A DNA stretch of 64,000 bases from Verrucomicrobiota bacterium (GTDB taxonomy: Bacteria; Verrucomicrobiota; Verrucomicrobiia; Palsa-1439), in assembly GCA_016871575.1 (NCBI GenBank), contig VHCW01000004.1, positions 37,064 through 101,063 on the forward strand, in the 5' to 3' direction. This document shows, piece by piece, positions 57,929 to 64,000 of the stretch. Every line of letters starts with the position of its first letter. The stretch's first letter is position 1. The notes beneath the pieces are model-generated. The model worked only from the letters and a program-made list of their open reading frames with translations. It searched no databases and was not told the origin of the DNA. Both the position numbers and the translations under genes were made by a program.

Positions 57929-57968
57929 TTGCCACATGGATGAAACACCTATTTCACTGATGTGGCAA
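57929..57968. repeat. 40-bp imperfect palindrome/hairpin, cassette 2 right
   Basis: TTGCCACATGGATGAAA-CACCTA-TTTCACTGATGTGGCAA; same orientation and loop as 57088-57127. Confidence 0.95.
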
Positions 57969-58060
57969 GCGGAAAGGGCGGTGCGCTTGGGCGGTGCGTT
58001 TTGTAACACAGCTCTGAAAAACAATGTGCGGAAATTACAACACCGGGTTAGAATCGTCCC

Positions 58061-60922
58061 ATGACTGTCATTGTGTTATTGCTGCTCCTCGCCACGACTG
58101 CGGGTGCGCAAGCTGCCAACACCAACTTTCGCGGACGAACTGGATTGATTTACGAAGTCGAGGACTGGACCACGCCGCGCGATGCGTGGCTGACCAATCG
58201 CGTGACCGCCACCAAATGGCGGCTCTGGACCACCGAAGGCCCCGGCAAACGTTCCTGCGACGCGTCGCTCACCACGCCGAAGATCACGAAGGACCGCGCC
58301 ACGACGGAAGAAGGCGCGCCGGTGTTGCACACCCACATCACCGGCATCCCGCGTGGCGTTTACCGGGCGTGGCTCGGCCCGACTACACGGCCGCTTGCCT
58401 ACTCGCGCGACGGCGGCAAGACGTGGCTTAAAACCGGCACCAGCGAAGCGGACCTTGGCGTTCACGAAATCACCGACGGCACGTTCAACCTCTGGGTTGA
58501 CGACCGTTTTGCGAATCCCGGCAACATCGGCTCGGCGTACTACGATTACATGCGGCTCGAACCGTACCAACCGCCGGTCCTGAGCGAGATGTCGGCCTTC
58601 ACGCTGCCAAACGGCGACACACAGCTTTCTTGGATCAGCAGTGAACCGACGCCGGCGGCGACTGTCGAATGTGCAGGGCGCACGTTTGTCGAAACCGATA
58701 GCGACCTGCGCAATCATCGCGTCGTGCTCACCGGCCTTGAGCGTGGAAGGACGCACATTGCCACGGTGGCCGGCCAGAAGGTCAAGTTTGTCGCCGGCGA
58801 ACGGCCACGAATCGCCCGCTCCACACCGCAGACTATCGAACTTACGGTCAATCACCGGCGAAAGAACTGGCCGGTCACCAGCGGCGTGCCGTTTGCGCGC
58901 GGCACGCTGGCGTCGGCGGACGACACGCAACTGCTCGATGCCGCGGGCAAACCGCTGCCCGCCCAGTTTGAGGCGACATCGTTCTGGCCCGACGGCAGCG
59001 TGAAATGGCTGCTCGTCAGTTTCATCGCACCGGCGCCGGGCAAGTTCCGTTTGCGCGTCGGCAACGGAGCCAACCCGGCGCCGCGCGACCCCATTGCCTC
59101 AGGTTCGTCGTTCACTGCGCGCATTGTTGACAGCGCCGGCAAAGCCTATCTTGCCGGCAAGCCGGACACATTCGTCCGCGAAGAACAAGGACCGATTCGC
59201 GCTGTCACCCGCACGGAAGGCGATTTCGTGGCCAACGATGGCGCGAAGTTGTTCCGGTGGCAGGCGCGTTGTTTCGCCTACGCCGGGCAGCCGTGGGTGC
59301 GGGTGAGCTGGACCATCGGCAACAACAACACGAACGCGGTGCTCACCAACTTGCGCGAGGCCGGAATCTGGTTGCCATTCGCCAATACGAATGCCGCTTC
59401 CGCGATCACGGTAACGAATCCCACGCCGCTGTCCGGTTGCGTTTCTGTCAGCGACGGGAAACGCGGCCTCGCCGTGGTCGTGAAAGATTTCTGGCAGACG
59501 TACCCGAAGGCGATTGTCACCAAACCCGACGGCCTGCACATCGGCATCTTGCCGCCGTTGCCGGCCGGTGCGTTTGCGAAGGAATCGAAGAACACCGAAG
59601 ACCTCATCCGCCTCTACTACTGCTACGACGGCGGCCAGTACCGGATCAAACGCGGCCTGGAATTCACGACGGACTTCTTTGTCGCCACCGACGCGACGCT
59701 GAACCCGTCGTGGTTCGAGCACCCGCTCTTTGCCGTTGCGCCGCCGCGGCACTATTGCGCCAGCGGCGTGTTCGGCATCGTCGAGCCGCGTCAGGCGGGC
59801 GTGTTCGACGATTACGAGAAGCTGGTCGAGGATGGTTTCATCCAACTCGAAAAGAACCGGCGCGAGAAACGCGAGTACGGCTGGATGAACTACGGCGATT
59901 GGTTTGGCGAACGGCGCTTCAACTGGGGCAACCACGAATACGATTTGATGGGCGCGCTGGCGTTGCAGTTCGCGCGCACGGGCGATTGGAAGTTCCTCTG
60001 GCGCGCCGACCAAGCGTCGCGGCACAGCACCGACATTGACACGGTCCATTACCCGTGGCAGCCGCGGATGCCGGGCCGGGTGTATGCGCACTCGGTGGGA
60101 CACGTCGGCGGGTTCTTCGGGCCGCTCGATCTGAAATTGCTCACGCACGGCAACGCATTCATCGCCGGCGCGATTGATCCCGGTGGGCACATTTTCCAAC
60201 CCGGAAATTTTCATCTCGGTTTCCTGACCGGCGAACGGCGCTATCTCGAAACCGCTGAGATGGTCTGCGCAGCGCAGGCGACGTATCTGACGGCGAAGTT
60301 CGACTTCCGCATCGAGCGCGCCGCCGGCTGGCCGTTGATGAACGCGGTGGCCGCTTATGAAGCAACGGGGAATCCGTTCTACCGCAACGCCGCCCGGCTT
60401 TACGTTGAGAAAATCGTCGAGAAGCAGACGGCCCGCGGCGATTGGAACCTGCCGCACGGTCCGCCGGAGTGCCTTCACATTCCATCGCATCCCGGCGGCA
60501 AGGCGTTTGCGACCGGTGTGTTGCTCAACGGCTTGATGATGTTCGACATGATCGCGCCATCGCCGGCGGTCAAGCAATGCATTGTTCGCTCCGCGCATTG
60601 GCTGGAGAAACACGCGTGGAACCACGAGACCCACAGCTTCCGCTACATTGACACCTGCCCGACCTTTGAAAAAGGCAAGGGCAACGGCGGCACGGATCTT
60701 CTCGTGTCGAGCGGCCTCGCCTACGCCTGCACGCTCGACAACGACCCGGCGTTGAAGGCATTGCTGCTGGATTCGCTGAGGCGCGCGCTACAGGCGAAGA
60801 GCAAGGTCGGCAAGGACTACGTGCAAGACATCAGTCACACACCACGCGCACTGGCGATCCTTCAGCGGGAATTCGGCCTCACCAAACCGTCGAGAAACCC
60901 TTCCGCGACACGGGTGCCGTAA
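58061..60922 (+). CDS. PcRGLX/YetA-like RIFT-barrel exo-rhamnogalacturonan-lyase-like protein
   Basis: TIELTVNHRRKNWPVTSGVPFARGTLASADDTQLLDAAGKPLPAQFEATSFWPDGSVKWLLVSF; large C-terminal toroid-like region. Confidence 0.75.
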   Translation: MTVIVLLLLLATTAGAQAANTNFRGRTGLIYEVEDWTTPRDAWLTNRVTATKWRLWTTEGPGKRSCDASLTTPKITKDRATTEEGAPVLHTHITGIPRGVYRAWLGPTTRPLAYSRDGGKTWLKTGTSEADLGVHEITDGTFNLWVDDRFANPGNIGSAYYDYMRLEPYQPPVLSEMSAFTLPNGDTQLSWISSEPTPAATVECAGRTFVETDSDLRNHRVVLTGLERGRTHIATVAGQKVKFVAGERPRIARSTPQTIELTVNHRRKNWPVTSGVPFARGTLASADDTQLLDAAGKPLPAQFEATSFWPDGSVKWLLVSFIAPAPGKFRLRVGNGANPAPRDPIASGSSFTARIVDSAGKAYLAGKPDTFVREEQGPIRAVTRTEGDFVANDGAKLFRWQARCFAYAGQPWVRVSWTIGNNNTNAVLTNLREAGIWLPFANTNAASAITVTNPTPLSGCVSVSDGKRGLAVVVKDFWQTYPKAIVTKPDGLHIGILPPLPAGAFAKESKNTEDLIRLYYCYDGGQYRIKRGLEFTTDFFVATDATLNPSWFEHPLFAVAPPRHYCASGVFGIVEPRQAGVFDDYEKLVEDGFIQLEKNRREKREYGWMNYGDWFGERRFNWGNHEYDLMGALALQFARTGDWKFLWRADQASRHSTDIDTVHYPWQPRMPGRVYAHSVGHVGGFFGPLDLKLLTHGNAFIAGAIDPGGHIFQPGNFHLGFLTGERRYLETAEMVCAAQATYLTAKFDFRIERAAGWPLMNAVAAYEATGNPFYRNAARLYVEKIVEKQTARGDWNLPHGPPECLHIPSHPGGKAFATGVLLNGLMMFDMIAPSPAVKQCIVRSAHWLEKHAWNHETHSFRYIDTCPTFEKGKGNGGTDLLVSSGLAYACTLDNDPALKALLLDSLRRALQAKSKVGKDYVQDISHTPRALAILQREFGLTKPSRNPSATRVP

Positions 60923-61105
60923 ACCTGCGCGCGGCCGGAGCGCGTCGAGTTGAAGATCAGCCAGCGATTGTCGGCGGTCAGGCAAGGATGCTGACCGCGT
61001 AGTAGCGATGGTCTTGCGACAGGGGGCTGTAGCTGAACCTGCCCTCCATGTTCGGAAGTTCGAGCACATTCAGCGCGGAGGTCTTCAGAAAATCGCGCCG
61101 GTGTT
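60860..61105 (-). pseudogene. remnant of an oligogalacturonide-lyase-like (Tat-signal, beta-propeller) gene
   Basis: Reverse-strand fragments in different frames: RRDFLKTSALNVLELPNMEGRFSYSPLSQDHRYYAVSILA* and PCLTADNRWLIFNSTRSGRAQVYGTRVAEGFLDGL. Confidence 0.45.
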
Positions 61106-62589
61106 CATTGGCCGATCCTGATGTTCTTTTCGTCCTGGCCGGCGACCCAGGAGATGGCGTGCGCCACGAGACCCTGCAAATCCTCGTTTTGTTCGGGGTG
61201 CGGACTGATCACGATGACGCGTCCTTTGCCGCAACGCCCGGCGGCGATGGCGGGCGAATTGACCATGATTCCCGGAGGCGAATCGTTCTCGGCAACCTCG
61301 GTGCGGAAGAACGCCAGGACCTCGTAATCCGGCAACGACTCATCCTCCGCCGGGCAAAGAATGGGGCCGTTGGCGTACTTGCAGTCCAACAGGCCGGGGC
61401 GGTTGCCGAGAATGTCGCGGCCTTTGTCGGTGAGTTCAATTTTCACCACGGCAGTGCCGCGCCGCCATTTCGGCGAGGCGGTCTTGGCGTCGAGAATCTT
61501 CAGTCCCCACGAGAACCCGCTCGTGGCCAGGTACGCCCCGGCGCAGATGCCAATGTAGCCGTTGCCAGCTTCGATGAACTTTTGGATTCGCTCACGCCCC
61601 TCTTTGCCGATGGCATTGGCCTGGCCGCTGCCGGTGCCGCCGGGACAAATGAGCACGTTGAACTGCGAGAGCGCGCCGTTGCGGATTTCTTCCGGTCCGA
61701 CCTCGACGACGATGGTGTTCTTTTGCTTGCGCATGAAATCGCGGATTTTTTGCGGACCGGTTCCGCCGGTGCCACCGGCGTCGTAGAGGGCGATTCGCAC
61801 AGTGGCGCTGGCGGGGTCGGCGATCTGATCCACGCTGACAGAGTCGCTGAGCATGTTGAGATGTTTCAGCAATGTGTGGACCATGACGCGATGTTGGCGG
61901 GCGCGCAACGAGAGCGGCTGCGATTTTGTGGTTGTCTCCAGGATCATCGCGTGCGCGCCGAGGTGCGCGCCGGCGGCGCGCGCAAAACTGCTGTCAATCG
62001 GCGCACCGAGCATCGTGAAATGAATGTTTTGATTGGTGATGGTGGCGTTGACCGCGGCTTGCATGGCAGTCGCGACGGCTTTGCCTTCGGGCGTGGGACA
62101 CGCGATTACGCTGCTGCCGACGCTCTTGCCGCCCAAGCCATTGAAATCGTAGCCTTCGTGCAAGTCAATGAACCATGTCGGCTTCACTTGGCGCGTGAAA
62201 TGCCACAGCGCCGTGGCCAGCGCGCCGCGGGGCGGTTCGTTGGAACTGGCGCGCGGGAAGTTGCGGTTCAGGTTGCCCAGTTCCAAGGGTTCGTCCGGCG
62301 TGGTGCGCCGGTTGGTGGCCAGCGCGAGGACGTTCGCGCGGGGAACCACCACGATTTTGCCGCGCGTGATCGGCCAGTGCCGGATCTGGTCGGCGGCTTG
62401 TGCCCCGGACGGTTCGTTGCCGTGGACGCCGCCGACGATCATCACAATCGGTCCGGGCACCCGGCTGTCCTGAATGTAGTACGGTGTCGCCGACGGGGTG
62501 CCTCCCGCGATGATGCCCGCCGGTTTGTCGCTGGACTGCACCGTCCAAGCCGCGCACAGAAACAGCAATAGAAGGAAACATCTTTTCAT
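61105..62589 (-). CDS. M14/succinylglutamate-desuccinylase-like domain fused to a BPL_N-type amidotransferase-like domain
   Basis: VMIVGGVHGNEPSGAQAA...IDLHEGYDF (M14-like Zn site), then ALYDAGGTGGTGPQKIRDFM...LICPGGTGSGQANAIGKEGRERIQKFIEAGNGYIGICAGAYLA. Confidence 0.8.
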   Translation of the reverse strand: MKRCFLLLLFLCAAWTVQSSDKPAGIIAGGTPSATPYYIQDSRVPGPIVMIVGGVHGNEPSGAQAADQIRHWPITRGKIVVVPRANVLALATNRRTTPDEPLELGNLNRNFPRASSNEPPRGALATALWHFTRQVKPTWFIDLHEGYDFNGLGGKSVGSSVIACPTPEGKAVATAMQAAVNATITNQNIHFTMLGAPIDSSFARAAGAHLGAHAMILETTTKSQPLSLRARQHRVMVHTLLKHLNMLSDSVSVDQIADPASATVRIALYDAGGTGGTGPQKIRDFMRKQKNTIVVEVGPEEIRNGALSQFNVLICPGGTGSGQANAIGKEGRERIQKFIEAGNGYIGICAGAYLATSGFSWGLKILDAKTASPKWRRGTAVVKIELTDKGRDILGNRPGLLDCKYANGPILCPAEDESLPDYEVLAFFRTEVAENDSPPGIMVNSPAIAAGRCGKGRVIVISPHPEQNEDLQGLVAHAISWVAGQDEKNIRIGQ

Positions 62590-62728
62590 CGGTGTGTAAC
62601 CTTTGCAGGCATTTCGTTCATTCGTCAAGGGCGATGCGAACACCGCAGGACGAGAGTGATGGGGAAGGCGTCACGCGGAGCGTGACGAGTACTTTGTCTT
62701 CTGCAATAATGCTGGTAGTGAGTGATTG

Positions 62729-63781
62729 ATGAAAGCTGGCATTCTTTACAACGATCAGGACATTCGCGTCGGCACGGCGCCCGACCCGGAACTCAAACCG
62801 GAAGAAGTGCTGGTGAAGAACAGCTTCGCCGGCATTTGCGGGACCGACCTGCACATTTACCGCGGCGAATTCCACGCGCGCGTCAAGTTCCCGGCAATCC
62901 CCGGACACGAATTCGGCGGCGTCATCGAAGAAGTCGGCAGCAACGTGACCGGCTTCAAGCCCGGCGACCGGGTTGTCGTGGATCCCATCATCTCCTGCCA
63001 CGCCTGCCCCGCGTGTCTCACGGGACATCCAAACGCCTGTCGCACGCTCAAGCTGCTTGGCGTTGATCTCGACGGCGGTTTTGGTCAATTCGTTGCCGCG
63101 CCGGCCAGCAAGGTGTATCGCCTGCCCGACAACGTGCCGATGAAGTGTGCGCCGATGGTCGAGATGTACGCGCTCGGCCATCACATCTTGCAGCGCGGCC
63201 GCGTCCAGCCGGGCGAATCGGTGGTCATTCTGGGCGCAGGCCGGCTGGGCTTGTCGGTCCTCGACGTGCTGTGCCATGGCGCCGGCGCGAACGAGACAAT
63301 CATCACCGATTGCCAGCCGTTCCGCCTCGAAACGGCAAAGAAGCTCGGCGCGGAACACGTTATCCATGTGGAGCACGAAGACCCGGTTCAGCGTGTCATG
63401 GACATTACCAAGGGCGAAGGCGTTGATTGCGTGATCGAATGTGTCGGGCATTACCACGAATCGCCGGGGCGGGAATCGCCGCTGGCGCAAGCGGTCAAAA
63501 TGATTCGCAACGCCGGGCGCATCGTGACGTGCGGCTTGGGCGAGCAATTGTCGCCGGTGCACTTCAAGACGCTCGTCATCAAGGAAGCCGAAATCATCGC
63601 GTCGCGCGTCACGCTCGGCGAATTTCCGCGCGCGATCCGGCTGCTGTCGAAGGGGCTGCTGCATCCGGGGTTGCTGGTGACGCATGAGTTGCCGATGCGC
63701 GACGTGACGGCCGCGTTTGCGCAAGTGGACCGCGAAGACCCGCGCACGATCAAAGTGGTGTTGGACGTCCAAGGCGTATAG
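62729..63781 (+). CDS. zinc-dependent alcohol dehydrogenase family (MDR) protein
   Basis: FAGICGTDLHIYRGEF...IPGHEFGGVIEEVGSNVTGFKPGDRVVVDPIISCHACPACLTGHPNAC. Confidence 0.93.
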   Translation: MKAGILYNDQDIRVGTAPDPELKPEEVLVKNSFAGICGTDLHIYRGEFHARVKFPAIPGHEFGGVIEEVGSNVTGFKPGDRVVVDPIISCHACPACLTGHPNACRTLKLLGVDLDGGFGQFVAAPASKVYRLPDNVPMKCAPMVEMYALGHHILQRGRVQPGESVVILGAGRLGLSVLDVLCHGAGANETIITDCQPFRLETAKKLGAEHVIHVEHEDPVQRVMDITKGEGVDCVIECVGHYHESPGRESPLAQAVKMIRNAGRIVTCGLGEQLSPVHFKTLVIKEAEIIASRVTLGEFPRAIRLLSKGLLHPGLLVTHELPMRDVTAAFAQVDREDPRTIKVVLDVQGV

Positions 63782-64000
63782 CGCCGCTTGTGATTTGAGA
63801 AAGGCGGGGCGCAACACAGTGCGGTGAAAGTGGGCGCCCCGGCGCGCTCTACAATTTGCAAAAGGACCCCTAGCCCATTTGTTTCACCGTACGAAAGGTT
63901 GTGATGGTTTTTCGATTTGATTGAGGCTCTGAACCCTCTGCCCAAGAGTCATCAGCAGTTTCAAAGGACGACGGCCTCTGCGGAGGCCGCGTCGGGCGGG

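Noticed and set aside
48438-57968. CRISPR-Cas locus, given the Cas2-like domains
   Set aside because: No spacer-repeat array, cas1 or effector was seen. The repeats are paired palindromes around single genes.

Overview
A GC-rich bacterial chromosome window. Gene content (many Tat-signal Gfo/Idh/MocA oxidoreductases, DUF1080, ThuA, sulfatase, PcRGLX-like RIFT-barrel proteins, sugar isomerases) suggests a Verrucomicrobia/Planctomycetes-type polysaccharide degrader. Housekeeping genes recognised are rlmN, pgeF-like, acpS, pdxJ, glnD and an LptF/LptG permease. No rRNA, tRNA or CRISPR array was recognised. Accessory DNA sits at about 5.5-11.8 kb (toxin-antitoxin genes, type III R-M, truncated Fic) and about 31.2-34.1 kb (small TA-like modules separated by a dispersed hairpin repeat). 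The strongest lead is a pair of homologous PaaX-like genes (winged helix plus a Cas2-like middle region). Each is bracketed on both sides by a 40-bp palindrome. The palindrome sequence differs between the two loci but is repeated on each side of its own gene (48438-49352 and 57088-57968). One copy sits inside an ABC transporter operon. This looks like an uncharacterised palindrome-flanked, possibly mobile, cassette family. All calls come from reading the sequence and the supplied ORF translations; no database search was run.
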